A stretch of DNA of 64,000 nt, taken from positions 434,001-498,000 of the forward strand of contig BSBN01000845.1 in NCBI GenBank assembly GCA_027924645.1, read 5' to 3'. Below are positions 45,825-58,221 of this stretch, one piece after another (the stretch's first letter is position 1; the number at the start of each line of letters is the position of its first letter). The position numbers and the translations under genes are program-made. The notes under the pieces are model-generated. The model searched no databases. It was not told the DNA's origin and worked only from the letters and a program-made list of their open reading frames with translations. The DNA comes from Cunninghamia lanceolata. Its lineage: Eukaryota; Streptophyta; Pinopsida; Cupressales; Cupressaceae.

Positions 45825-46916
45825 CATATTCTGATACAATACTAAAGAGAAGGTAGAGGGGATTAAGAAAAAATTGGAAAATTTCAAAGAGCTAGAAAGA
45901 AAAATAAAAAGGGAACCCCACAAAATAAAAATGAAAAAAATTCAAGAAAAAAGAAAAACATTAAGTAGGGTAGAAAAGGACAAAGAAAAAAAGGATAAAA
46001 TTATATATACCAACCGTGTAGCCTATTTTCTATTCCAATTTGCTTGTTATTCGAGCCGTCTGAGCCCCCAAGCCTGTTGTACTAAATCTTACTTCCTTCT
46101 TGGCCATATGAACCCAACTACTAGCCATATGACCTTTTTCCAATAGGTACATGGTATGATCTGAAATTCTTTGCTACACCGTATGACCTACATGCTATTT
46201 CTTGTTGTATGGCCTAATTGACAATAATTTGCTATCTATATGACCTGTTCCTAGCCTCTATGTACAACTGTAATTTACTAAAAATTTGTTGACTTCCATA
46301 CCATTTAAAAATTCCTACCCATTGTACAGTCTAGGTATTTCTACTTTGTTGTACGCCCCTTGCCACAAACCATACAGTTTGTAATCCTTTGGTCAGTCAT
46401 ACAACCTGTATGATCTATAACTTCAACATCTATGGTACAGATTGGTAATTATTGGTTTGTCATATAGTGGGATAAATTTTTGCCATCCATACCTCTTGGC
46501 TTTAAATTTCACACTTGGGAATTGTATTGGCCCCTTTAGTGGACTCTATCGAACTACAGTTGGACAAACAGTTGAAGAATGTCCAAGTACCTATTCTTTG
46601 TCAGCAGTATAGAAAATATTCAAATTTAGTTGCAATAACTACTTGTTTGAGCTTCAAACATTTAAATTCACTTGAAGGGTAATATAAGAAGTGCAACACC
46701 TAGAAGGCCCAATATCAGCCATGGCAGGAAAAGGAAAGAAAATAGAAAAGGATACAAGTGCAAAAAATCCTTCTTCATATAGAACACAAAGCAATTGAAA
46801 GAGAGAACACTATGCAAGGATAGTCACCTAGTACCAAAACAAAGGGGGAAAGGAAGCAGGATTCATAGAACAAGGATTCACAGAATAAGAATACTATTGA
46901 AGCACTCACATGGGAA
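45825..46916. other. Flank of the solo LTR, with degenerate CATATGACC repeats
   Basis: A K/E-rich ORF at 45874-46146 (FKELERKIKREPHKIKMKK) has no known domain and is low complexity. From about 46090 to 46480, CATATGACCT or CGTATGACCT variants recur every 30-45 bp (about 46104, 46128, 46180, 46238). The rest shows nothing I can name. Confidence 0.4.
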
Positions 46917-48687
46917 TGTAATATCCCCTTTTTGCACATGAGCAGTTGATTAGCCATTAGCCTATTTTCCTAAGTTTTCTTGTAGGCTAATTGGTATTGG
47001 TAAAGGGAAAATAAATTAAATAATTAATTTAAGTTGTCAAAAAGTTACTTTATTTTATAATTCTATTTGACATCTTATTTAATTAATTTAAAAAGGTACT
47101 TTAAGTTGTGTAGATAAATTGGCGTTAGGCATAAGGGGGCAAAAAGGTGGACTTCTACACACATAAATATGTTTTTATTATATTTTGAGGAGAATATGGA
47201 TGAAAAAGGAAATTAATATTTGGTTGCCCTAAAAGTGCCTAAAAAGTAGTTGTGCATAGAGTAAAGGTTAGACTATGATATTACTTTTGCTATTTTATCT
47301 GAGTGAGAACTTGAGTTCATTTTTTTGAGGATGAAAACCCTCTTGGAATACTAGTTTCAGGGATAAAAACCCTCCTAGCTGGATAGAGTGATTTCACCCT
47401 GAAATCACCATTATCCTGCATGTGGAGATTTACTTGTTTACTTCTGATAATGGAAGTATTTGATATATTTGATAAGTTTTTGAGGGTGGTTTGATATCTT
47501 GGTTTCTTGTTGAAGGTTCAACACAATCTATGGAGTGATTTGAAGCTACTTTTTGGATTCAAGAGGCCATAACATTCTGATGTAGCAGGTTGTATATGTT
47601 GAACCTAGGTGTGAGGATAGATGTCCAGTTCGCTGTCCCTTGTGATAAGTTTTTGAAGCAGTTTATGGTTTTTGCTTCCTTGTTTGATGGCGCTTGGAGT
47701 CTAGGAGTGTTGTAGGCCATACAACACTTGCAGGCTATACTGTACCATCAGAGTGGCGTGAGAGTAGGAAGTGAAATCATTGGCTTTGTCTTGTTTAAAT
47801 TTGTTGTTTGAGTGGCGCCCAGTCAAGGTCTTATACGAGGACGAGTAGTTTGAGAGCAGATTTCAGCATTTTAGGGGGTGTTCTAGCATGATGTACAATT
47901 TAGCGAAGTGTTTCAGGATAGTACAAATCTGCCCAGTTTTGAGTTTTTAGTGATTTTAGTGGTTTTTAGTGGGATTTTAGTCCTTAATATGCCTTCTACC
48001 ACTTTTAGAGTTGTTCTTCAATGGGGTTGTGTGGCCAACATTATGAACATATGTGTTTGTGTTTTTTCTATGCTTTATGAGATAATCTTATGTGTTGCAG
48101 CAACATTCTTGGCTTATCATAATTTATATATAATTGAGTTGCAGTATTTGACTTATAATTTGTAAAATTATAACGTATTCATGCTTGACTTGTAACCCTA
48201 GATGGTAGCACCATCAGAGGCTTTCATTCTATGCATTTAATATTATAAACTAGATGGTTTACTACCAGTTCGTATATCATATCATTTCAGTTGGTTTTGA
48301 CATTAAACAAGCTTGCTTTTTATCAACAATTTTGGTTTGATCAAGCTTAGGCATCTGCCAATGACTATGCTTTAATGCACACTTGTCCACCGAAGAGGTG
48401 TAGATTTGAGTCAGCTTTGTCATCTGCATGCTTTCATTTTGTAATTGTACTTATGCACGCTTGTCTGCTAAAGAGGTGTAGATTTGTGTCAACTCTACCA
48501 CTTGTGTGCTCTGGTTGACTTGTTGCTTTCATTCTGTAATTGCATACATCTTATATAGCTTTGTGGTCCAAAGCACCGTATGCTCTTACCTTTCCCACAT
48601 TGGGATCTTGGTGATCAAAACATGTTCAGACATTGCATTTGCATTGCTTATTTACAAAATAATCAAAAAAATTGGTGTGGGTTATTT
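46917..48687 (+). mobile_element. 5' LTR of the chromovirus-like element
   Basis: Starts TGTAATATCCCC and ends just before the PBS; the final bases are TTATTTA and not a clean CA, so the end is approximate. A TATA-like TTATATAGC is near 48551-48559. It contains a diverged ~75-90-bp tandem duplication (48377-48545) and an 8-bp-stem inverted repeat, GTGTTGTA/TACAACAC, at 47707-47727. The LTR has no gene. Confidence 0.7.
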
Positions 48688-48690
48688 AAA

Positions 48691-48705
48691 TGGTATCAGA
48701 GCTGG
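48691..48705 (+). promoter_or_regulatory. Primer binding site (tRNA-iMet) of the chromovirus-like element
   Basis: TGGTATCAGAGCTGG follows the LTR. TGGTATCAGAGC is complementary to the 3' end of plant initiator tRNA-Met. Confidence 0.92.
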
Positions 48706-48735
48706 TGATCTTGCTAGCCTATAGTTGATTTCCTC

Positions 48736-49980
48736 ATGTTTCCAGCTGAGAAAAAGTATATTCATTATTAGACTTGGCAACACACAAAAATATTGCAAGG
48801 AATCAGAATTGAAGAGCCAAATCCAGAAGGAAGAGTACCTATTGCAGATTTAGAGGTTGAAGAAATCATGGAAGATTGGGAAAGGAGAGATGAAGGTAAT
48901 AGCACAATACATATCCTCAATGATTTGGCTAGAGGATAATAGTAGTTAACGTAGTTGTTGACACAAATGATGCAAAATATGAACACTTTTGTGCCTAATC
49001 AAAATAACAATGGTAACAATGGAGAAGCTAGTAATTCTACAAACAATGGGATCAACAACCATAACAACCCTAGAATTGTTATGGGATTAGTAGTATCAAG
49101 GCCTTTGATGCCTACATTTCTACATAGATATGGTGTTTCAGAAGGAAATGGAGGACAATAGCATGTAGAAGAGAGATATTTGAATTATTTGTATGAGTAC
49201 CAAGATCTGGGAGATGAATTTCATGTTGCCATGTCATTGACAGATTTTTGTCAACTCAAGTTGAGGAATAAGCCTAAGAGGGATAAAGGCCCTCAAAATA
49301 AGGATTTGCAATGTAAGGTGGGCAAGTTTTCTATATCGACCTTTGATGGTTCTAACAAATGTACTGCACGTACATGGGTGCAAAATTTTGATACATATTT
49401 CTCTCTCAATCCCATGATGGAATGAGGCAATTAAGTATGCAATGCTTCATTTGGAAGATGCCCATGAGTGGTGGTAGTAGATGGGATGATGACTTTGGGA
49501 TATGATCTCATTGCTTCATATGTTGAATTCACCCAAAGGCTGATTGAAAGATTTGACAAGAAGGATCCAGAGTTGCATTTCAGAGAATTAGCTCAGCTAA
49601 AGCAATCTGGTTAGTTGACACTTATGTAGTTGATTTTCAAAAACTCTCCTTAATGGTTCTTGTTGTATCAGAGAGGAAACTTATTGTTTCATTCATTGAA
49701 GGATTGGCTAGACCTATTAAAGGATGGGTTAAAGCATTTGAATCACCTATTTTACAAGATTCAATAAAGAGAACGAGAAACATGGAGTTCTCAACTCCAA
49801 AAATTAAATTTCAGCCTATGTCTTTCCCACATAGGAAAGATAAGAAACCATTTCAGAAAAGTTTCAACTAGTGCAAGAGTTTACCTCTGAAAATGGATGA
49901 AGAGGTCAAAAATGAGTTAAGAAGAAAGAAACTTTGCTTTACATGCAAAGAGCCTTGGGCTCCGGGGCATAGGTGTCTTG
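48736..49980 (+). pseudogene. Chromovirus-like gag, 5' part up to the insertion
   Basis: One frame from ATG 48736 to 49425, with stops at about 48769, 48938-48951 and 49159. It holds an Asn-rich stretch (FVPNQNNNGNNGEASNS) and the start of the Retrotrans_gag domain (KFSISTFDGSNKCTARTWVQ). Shifted frames carry IKYAMLHLEDAHEWW, VEFTQRLIERFDKKDPELHF and, at 49653-49871, SERKLIVSFIEGLARPIKGW. The zinc knuckle CFTCKEPWAPGHRC lies at about 49934-49975. The frame is cut at 49980 by the nested LTR and resumes at 63337. Confidence 0.87.
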
Positions 49981-51144
49981 TGTAAGGAAATTAGACCATC
50001 TCAGAATGAACATCCAAGAACAATAGTGTCTTCGGTAGCTTTAAATTTCTTTAGATTGACTCAAAAACACATACAACTATGCCACAAAGTGGAATCAGAC
50101 ATAGTTCATTTCCCATCATTAATCCTGCTAAGAAAGGTTCATGCAAGCTTTAACCAGTTTCATCAACAAGCAGAAAACAAATTCAAGAACATAACCATTA
50201 AAACTTGAAAGACAGAACATAAGAGATGAACATAGATTTATGTGGGGAAAACCCTTTTCAGTAAAAAAACCCCACACTCCAAAATATAGAGCCATTGTAT
50301 TATTCAGTAACCAAAAGATAATTACAATACAATTACAAGTTCACAGCCTTTACAAGAGTTTTACATCTTGTTCCATCTGGAGAAGATCCGACAGCATAAC
50401 CCCTCTCAGAATGCAACTTCTCCTCTCATCACATTCACACACATTGTCCCTCTCACTCTCTCCCTACCCTCTGTTACAATGCATTTTATATTACAACATT
50501 ACAGAGGAGAGAAATCACTTCAACTACCAGAACAGACTGGACAGTTACAAAAGACAATCAATTCAATTTCTTGAATGTTAAAGAGACAATATTTGTGATA
50601 TGCATTGCCAATACAATATTGGCTTTTCTATCCTTTTGCCACATCAAGGAGTTACGGTTATCACCATTGTGGTCCCCACTACCCTCGTGACAACCACATC
50701 AACTTCCCAATGAACTGAATAGTTACTGGCATTCATTATAGTTATTTGGAATGTCGAAGAGATAAGAAACCATGTCTCTCCGACTCCTAACTATCACACC
50801 GATATTCCTAACACATCACTGCTTCCAAAACCTGCATCAGGATATTGAAGAGACTACAACCTATCTTGGTGATGTCCTCCACTCCTTCCGACAAGAGTTC
50901 CCAGCCTTGCATCGGGCTATTGAGGAGACTCAAAATAGAGTCCCGCTGATGGCACAAGGTTAGACCGATGGAGAGCTAACCTTTGCATCGGTTGTCGAAG
51001 GGATAGCTTAGAGACTCCCACTGAAACAACATAATGCCAGACTCATGAAGAGCTATTGGATGATCGAGGGGATTAGTTTCCAATTCCTACAGAAACAAGA
51101 CTGTCACAACAATGCTAGTAAGATTGAGTCACCTATTCTCAACA
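49981..51144 (-). mobile_element. 3' LTR of the 13.35-kb nested element
   Basis: On the plus strand it runs from TGTAAGGAAATTAG to TATTCTCAACA; read on its own strand it is TGTTGAGAATA...CTTACA. It matches 62186-63331. ORFs in it (for example 50240-50581) are not genes. Confidence 0.92.
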
Positions 51145-51157
51145 TTCTCCCACTTAA
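51145..51157 (-). promoter_or_regulatory. Polypurine tract of the 13.35-kb nested element
   Basis: The minus strand reads TGTTAAGTGGGAGAA up to the LTR start TGTTGAGAATA. Confidence 0.78.
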
Positions 51158-51807
51158 CAAAGAACTTACTGGCTACCAATCAATGCTCGTAGTCACTGTA
51201 GAAACACTCAAGATATCTACCATCTCAGGCAACAGTTCCAGCCATCCTCATGGATAGGAAAGTAATGAGCCATTGTGTATCTACAATAGTCTCAACGAAG
51301 ACACCTGCAATAGATCCAACTGACAACAAAGGATACAACATATTGCCACTACTCCACTGTGCTCACAACTTATACAAAAGCATCAACATCAATTTTAAAG
51401 CTTCAACCCAAGCACAATCATGAGATTTTTCTCTAGAAAACAAGATAGAATTATCAATCAGAATAAAAACCAACAAACTAACTATTCTCATTCAACTAAT
51501 TAAAAAACCCACTTGACTAAAAATAGCACACACAACCACTACTAAAACATCCAACCAATCCATACCTCCAAGGTATCAAAGAACATAGTAGACTAATGCC
51601 ATAAACATAGCCAACCCATCAACTGCAAATACAAGCTTGATGTGTCAACCAATCGAAGAAGACCAAACACATCCAAGAACTCCCACTGCATGGGTAATGT
51701 AAAACTAAAAATAATCAAGGCATACCAAGTCTACCAATAGCATCATATAGAAAGTGTAAACATCATGTAGCACCAAGGAACATCCAAAATGATATGCAAA
51801 ACCTGTA
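51158..51807 (-). other. Internal non-coding part of the 13.35-kb element, left of the inner insert
   Basis: A-rich on the plus strand, no ORF or domain. It continues at 59365 beyond the inner insert. Confidence 0.55.
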
Positions 51808-51812
51808 AGAAT

Positions 51813-52946
51813 TGCTGGAATTAGGGTTGACAAATGAGAGGGGGGGATGAATTAATTGTCTTAAAACTTTAAAGCTTGCAGCAGTTAATTCTTCTTTACA
51901 ACTTCTTAACAGAAAAAACATAATCATGAAAAAGCAAGAATCAATAACACATGAGCAGAAACATAAATAACACAATTGACACCATGATTTTTAATGTGGA
52001 AACCTGGTTAAGGGAAAAACCACGGTGGGGGTTAACCCACAAAGATTATACTCTGTTAAATTTATTAAAAAAAGAGAAGGCACATGCCTTCGGGCTCACT
52101 ACCCAGAGCTCATTGCTCAAGAAAGGCTCACTGCCTACAAGAATGATTACATAATGATTACAGATTGTTTGAACTGATGAGTAGCATCTGTCAATGCAAG
52201 AATTCAGTTTCGGTTAAGCACAGAATATTGATCCTGCGCACTTCATCTTCACTTTACCCTTTTTTACTGTTCTGCCATGATCCAGACCTTAGATCTCCTC
52301 TTTCGCACTTCTATCTACCCTTTTCATACTTACTTCATATACACACACCACCATACACCAATACACTTGAATTCATCAGCTATATATATCTGCTTCAAGA
52401 ATTTTAATCACCTTTCTGTCATCCTTATGAAGAACTTAACGAACAATACAAGTACTCTATTATGTTGGCTGAATCCATATTCCAATATTGATGCATACTA
52501 GAAATAATACTTGTAGGTCACCATACATGTTAGCCACTAACATTATATCCCATACGTAACTCACCAAAACACTTCTACTAGATCCGCACAAGGATCTAAC
52601 ACAAGTCAGCCTGTTCTTCACTGAACTGTTCTGTCATATTAAGACCCGTACTTAGATGCTCATAACTCTTAGTCCCTTTGTCACCAGAGACTAAAATTCT
52701 AGATTTAGATTGTCCTAACAATTCTTATGACTCCCTCAGATCCGCAGCATACTATGATTTACCACTAGAGAGATCCAGACCAAGATACCAGACCCTGTCA
52801 CATGCCCTGTTTCTGGCTACCCGGACTTAGATAAATTCTTATTCTAACTTTCGATATGAACAAATTATATTATGCGGATGTGTGGAATAGTCTTAGTTGC
52901 CATCAATGACAACACCTATTATGCATAGCAGTGTCTCTTGCCAACA
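51813..52946 (-). mobile_element. 3' LTR of the Sirevirus-like element
   Basis: Plus-strand ends are TGCTGGAATTAGGG (TG TT changed to TG CT) and CTCTTGCCAACA. On its own strand it starts TGTTGGCAAGAGAC. It has an 11-base insertion relative to the other LTR near 52149-52160 (ATAATGATTAC). Confidence 0.92.
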
Positions 52947-53111
52947 ATCTCCCCCTTTGGCATTGATGGCAACACTTAGTGAAAAATGACTAAGTGTCGG
53001 AGCTACTCCCCTTCCTCTGTATACTTGTGCTCTCCACTATTTCCAAAGCTCCCCCTTGCAGGATTTCTCATTTTTCATTGCTATTCACTCCCCCTTTGAC
53101 ATCAATGGCAA
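52947..53111 (-). promoter_or_regulatory. Multiple polypurine tracts of the Sirevirus-like element
   Basis: The tract next to the LTR (minus strand AAAGGGGGAGAT, 52947-52958) is followed by further purine runs at about 53004-53013, 53048-53057 and 53089-53098. The segments 52950-52972 and 53089-53111 are near copies (TCCCCCTTTG then CAT.GATGGCAA-like on the plus strand). Repeated PPTs are a known Sirevirus feature. Confidence 0.75.
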
Positions 53112-53191
53112 AGGATGGAATCCGCAAACCAAAATTCACCCAAAAATTTGTATACAATGCCACATATGTACAACCAATCCTTAAGTTATAT

Positions 53192-56100
53192 TTACATATA
53201 CTTAAGTATATCTCCAAAAATATTCTTCAGTAGGGCCAACTCTATATCCCAACTCTTCTTCATACTATTCAAAGTTGAAATGTAGCCATTGAACAAAAAT
53301 GCTTGTGCTTCAGCCTTCCAGAGGTCAATGGGATCACCTGTTTGAGTAGTTGTTTGGGCTTCTATTACAACATTGAACATTGCTTCTGTCTTAGGGGAAA
53401 TTAATCCCTGGAGCTCACCCATTCTTTCTTCAATGTTCTCCTTTTCTCTTGTCAATTTATTTATTTCTTCCATCAGGCTGATTGCTTGACACTCCTTACT
53501 TGCCACTGATATTGTCAACAGATCAAAAGCTTGGGACATACTTGACAATTTCTATTTAGAGTCCTTTATTTTATCTTCTATATCCTCTATGACTTTAGAA
53601 GTAGATAAACAAAACTTATATATACTGCCTCCTTCTGAAAGAGCATTTTGAATACTCTTTATACTGTTATCTAGCACCAATCTATCTACCCCAATCATGC
53701 CTTTAAGTGCATCAAATCTTTTGCTATTAAATTAATTCTGAACTTTAACTTCTGTAGATTTTTCAAAGGATTCAAAGTGTGTACTTATAGAATTTACAAG
53801 GCTCTTTAGATTTTCGAAGGGAGAATCAGATGGATTCTTCTAGAAAGTTGGCATTATCTTCTCTAATATACTGGATGCAAGGCCTAACAGCTCACTGTCC
53901 TCTATGTGGGATTTCAATATCTTTTCTCTTGCCTTGGCTTGTGTGAAAGAAGCTATATTCATCATTTGGACCGGAGAGAGAGTATCTAGGTTGATTGGTC
54001 CTTGAATCAGTTCTGGTTCATCAAACTCTAGCATCTCTTTACTCAGGAAACTCTTCACTATATTTGCAGTGTCTCTTGCCACAATTTTTGGACCACCTTC
54101 CTTTCCTTGAGTTTTCTCAATATCGGAACTATTTAGTTTGGGTGCATCAACATTTGCACCATCTCCTTCTGCTTTATCTTCCTTACCTTTGACTTCTTCT
54201 TCTTTCTCTTCTTCACTTTTCTTGGTGTTATCTATAGTGGGATTCTTTCCTTTGTCCTCACCATTTGCAATCTATTCCGGATGATCTTGTGTAGTAGCAG
54301 TATTCTCAACATTGTCTTCTTTTCCGGATATATTAGGAAGAGTTAGAGTATCTCCTACATCATTAGTTTTATCCACCATCTCTGTATCTTCCTTGTTTAT
54401 TTGTTCCACTTTCAGAATAGAGGAGTCATCAACCTTGGTTTTCTGCTCATTATTTTTCATTTCTTCAATATCTAGAGTTGATGAATCAATCCCATCATCA
54501 GTCTCCTCCTCAACAAATGGAAGATTGTGTCTCTTCAATGCACTTAGAAGTATTTCCTGTGTTTCTTTAACTATTTTTCCTAATTCTCCAAGCATGAGTT
54601 TTTTCATTCTCTTCTTGCTCCTAAATTCATCCTTCACTTCTTTGAATATCATATCCATTTGAACTTGAGTGATCTAATGGCATAGTTTTATCAATATATG
54701 TTCTCAAAACTCTATATCCTTGCTTTTTGCATTTTCTTTCCTCAACTCCAAAATGTCTGCAAGACTTTGGGGGATCTCAGAAGTTATTTCAACCAGGGCC
54801 TTATTATAGATATTCAGATATCTAACAGTTGCTTCCTCTAACACCCTCTTATCCGTATCAATGTATTCATTATAGAATTTAGTCATGGGTTTCAAATTTC
54901 CATCCACAGTGACTGATTTTATTACATCTTCCATAGAAAGTGTGGGCTTCTCAACATATGTATCTGTCGTTTTCCTTTTGCTTGCCCTTTTGCTTCTAGA
55001 GGGCTTCTCCTTAGTCGCCTTGGCAACTTTTGTTCCAGAGGCTTTGAACTCCTTTACCTCAGCACCTGAATTTGTTTCTTCTTCATCAACTTTTATGGTC
55101 TTATAGATTCTTGTGGCCTTTGTTTTTACTCTTTTCCCTTCTTTTCCTGATGATTTTCCTTCCGATTTCTCAAGATTGGTAGGTTTTGAGGGAACAGGGG
55201 CAGAAACAGAGCTTCTAGTAGTCCTTGATGTGGAGGAGGATTCTACTGGAGCACTTCCTTGTTTCTTATCCTGCTTCTCCTTCTCTGCCTTTTCAGTTCT
55301 TTCCCTAAATTGCCTCACAACTTCCTTTGTGAGACCTAGATTTTGGCCAACTGCTCAACTTTTTTTCTTACTTTTCTTTTGGTTTCAGGTTCTCTGAGCT
55401 CAACGTGCAGTTTTAAACTTAGCTCCTCATATGTCCCAAATCTTTCAACTGTTGTGTCTTTTGGTTTGCTCAAAAGGTGTTGAGCATACATATTCAAGAT
55501 TTTTACATCTACCTCATACCCCATGGGCATGATCCAAATAGTTCTGGGTTCCACTACTTCCATTAAGCACTGATCAGTGTCAACCATAAAACATATTTCA
55601 TTCTTGTACTTCTTAACAATCAATTTAGGGATTCTTTCCCTTGAATGCATCATACTCTAAAAATTCTTTAAGTATCCCCAGATTGCAGTTTTCTGAGCTT
55701 TATAGTTACCAATGTTGTGTAGATGGTCTCTGATCTAAATAGCAACTAGCTCATCATTAGTCCAATGTACACCCTTTACTCCAAGTACCTCATTCATAAA
55801 GTATAAAAATAAACATAGAACCAATGTTCCATATTTAAAGGTGTTTTTCTTATCTTTCTTGATTTTGTTCAAGTTCTCAATTAGTTGGGTCTACAATAAT
55901 TTGGACAAGTCATAATCTGCATTTTCTTTTAACATTTTGTATGCAGCATATATGGTCATTCTGAAGACAGAGTTCTCCCTGCTAGAATGATAAATTTTGT
56001 AACCAATCACCATAGAGGCAAACCTAACATCCGGTTCAATAATGTCATTGATGGTCATTGCCCTTTTGTCAAACTTAGCACCGGTTGCATCAGTTACAGT

Positions 56101-56549
56101 CTGGTTCTTCACAGATTTTAGCATGGGTAAGCCACTGGTTGAATTCAACCTAGTCACAATCTTGATAGCATCCTTTGTAATTTTAAATGGTTTCATCAAC
56201 CACAAAAACTCATCATGCATTCAACTTAAAACATAGTGGACCCATTCATCTTCATCAAAAGTTGGAAACCCCAAATCTGAATGAAATGTTTATCTTGTAG
56301 TGCCCTATACTCGGGTTTAAGATAGTGATTTTCATCTCTTAGATGACTCTCAAACAAATCTACATACCTTGAGTCCCCAAATTTATCTATGTTTGCATGA
56401 ATATAGACCCTAATATCTTCAACATGCAACACACCATACAAAACACTTGAAAATGCACCTAATGGGTTGAATTCTACTAATTTGTGTGGATTCTTTTTAA
56501 ATTTGGGTCGAGGCCTTTCAGTAATATCAACAACCAAAGGTGTAGCCAT
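53192..56549 (-). pseudogene. Large unknown ORF (~1,100 codons) in the place of pol
   Basis: Starts at MATPLVVDITERPRPKFKK (56549) and runs to TAA near 53192 in three frame segments. These are 56549-56226, then 56220-about 55336, then about 55330-53192, with one shift between each pair and about ten in-frame stops. N-terminal part: globular-looking, with MTINDIIEPDVRFASMVIGY (about 56060) and ICFMVDTDQCLMEVVEPRTI (about 55590). Middle (55318-54900): a Lys/Ser-rich basic stretch, then an acidic Glu/Asp/Thr-rich stretch (54600-54100). C-terminus: a coiled-coil-like segment, EEINKLTREKENIEERMGEL (about 53470). No transmembrane segment, zinc finger, DTG, YVDD or integrase motif. It could be a Sirevirus env-like/ORF3 protein left after loss of pol, or a separate protein. 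I do not recognise it. Confidence 0.7.
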
Positions 56550-56929
56550 TGCAAAGATTAAAAGTTCAAAGCATTGCAAATAAACACCTTTTCCACAAAA
56601 TTAGGGATGGCAAACAAATTCACCGGTCGCACTTCAAATCCTTGGAATCTCAGCTTAGACGCTATTCTTCTTGCTCTCTTTGAATGTAAAGTGATTAAAA
56701 TGAAGAGTGAACGGCCCTTTTAAGATCTGTAAAACCTAATTTTCCTTTGTAATGAATGCTCTGCCCTAACACATCCAGTTATACTATTTCTGCATACAAT
56801 TGACCTTCAATTGCTTCACAAATCGCCATATCCACTTCTTTTCTTTCAAAAATCCTTTCAAATGACCTATAATAACCCAAATTATCTTTTCTCATTGTGC
56901 CATATTTATGCACCTACTTATTGGCTGGG

Positions 56930-58169
56930 GGAATTTGATTTTTAATGCTTCTCCCCTTGAGCCAGAGCTCCTAATTCAATTTCTGGAGGAACTATCAGCA
57001 TCAGATTCCCGTGCGGACCCATTACTATTGTTCATAACATTTTTCTTGACCCACGTCTTTCTCATTTCATTTTGGATCTCATTCACATCAATTTTGCCCT
57101 TGCTTTTGTCATGTCTCTACTCATCCAATTTTTTGTTTACCGGACCTCTTCTTTCATTATTCTTGCTTCTACAAAATCTTGCAAAATGACTGGATTGGTT
57201 ACAATTGAAGCACACAACATTTCTTTGCCCATTTGATTGATTTCCTCTTAATCTGCACTGATTAGCCATATGTCCAAATCTATTGCATGCAAAGCATTTG
57301 CCATTAAAAGAATTTCCATTCATTATCACACTTTTGCATTCATTGGATATGTGACCATACCTTTTGCACTTGAAGCATTGACTAGAGAAGGATGGATCAC
57401 TTTGATTTATCCTACTTCTGCACTGAGTAGCTCTATGACCAAATTTATTGCAATTGAAACAATTTCCATTGAATTATGGATATCTTTGAGCATTAGGCTG
57501 TCTTACCAGAGGTCTTCTAGATCTGTTTCTCCTATTCCTTGATTGAGAATTTCTTTGTCCATATCTGGAGCTTTCACCTTTCTCATAACCAAGACCATGC
57601 TTATCATCTACCTTCTTCTGACTCTCAAGCAGTACTTCAAGTTTAGTTGAGCTTATATTGAACTTCTCCTTGTATTCATTTGCAACTTCTAGGTCATGTT
57701 TGAGAATGACAATTTGCCTTTCAAGCTCTTCCTCATTGTTTTTGCTTTTGTGTAGATCAGACTCTAGATGGCTAGCAATTCTGTCCAATCTATAGCATTC
57801 TTCTGTACTTTCTTTCAGAGATTCATTCAGTTTTTCTTCAGTCTTTTTCCTTTCTTCAATTTCCTTGGTTAGCCTCATCACCCCGGATTCCATTTCATGT
57901 TTTAGGACAACAACTTCTTTAGCTAACTTCTCACATTCCTTTGTCTTTTGTTTCAGGGCCTTATCCTTGTTGTTGTCATCATAATGATTTTCTAGTTGAA
58001 GAGGTTGCTCCTTCCTCTTTTCATTGGATTTGCTCAATTTTTCTTTTAAAGTCTCAATGAAGTCTTCAGCATTTTTAAGGTTTTCTTGCAACTCTTTGAC
58101 TTCTTCTCTGGACTAATCAAGATCTTCTAAAGAAAGTTTAAGTTGCCCTTGGAGGTTGTATTCATCCAT
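56930..58169 (-). pseudogene. Sirevirus-like gag C-terminal region: coiled coil plus four CCHC knuckles
   Basis: Met at 58169 (MDEYNLQGQLKLSLEDLD) opens a frame with TAG/TAA interruptions near 58115, 57474 and 57117. Residues up to about 57640 form a long Lys/Glu heptad-rich coiled coil. A basic Arg/Ser/Asn stretch follows (SQSRNRRNRSRR), then four CX2CX4HX4C knuckles: CFNCNKFGHRATQC, CFKCKRYGHISNEC, CFACNRFGHMANQC and CFNCNQSSHFARFC (about 57465-57175). The usual N-terminal Copia gag domain (UBN2 type) is missing: the frame begins only ~50 bases after the PBS. Knuckles would bind element RNA. Confidence 0.85.
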
Positions 58170-58221
58170 TTTACTGCCTTCCCAGGTCTTCCTCAAGCTG
58201 TTAAACTTTTTCAAGGAACCT

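Noticed and set aside
47707..47727. 8-bp-stem inverted repeat as a transcription terminator
   Set aside because: It sits mid-LTR in a plant element with no T-run. Stem-loop terminators of this kind are bacterial, so I note it only as a small inverted repeat.
54312..55397. Plus-strand ORFs of 73-116 codons opposite the large unknown ORF
   Set aside because: Antisense shadows of the charged coding strand (many Ser, Phe and Leu), with no start context or domain.
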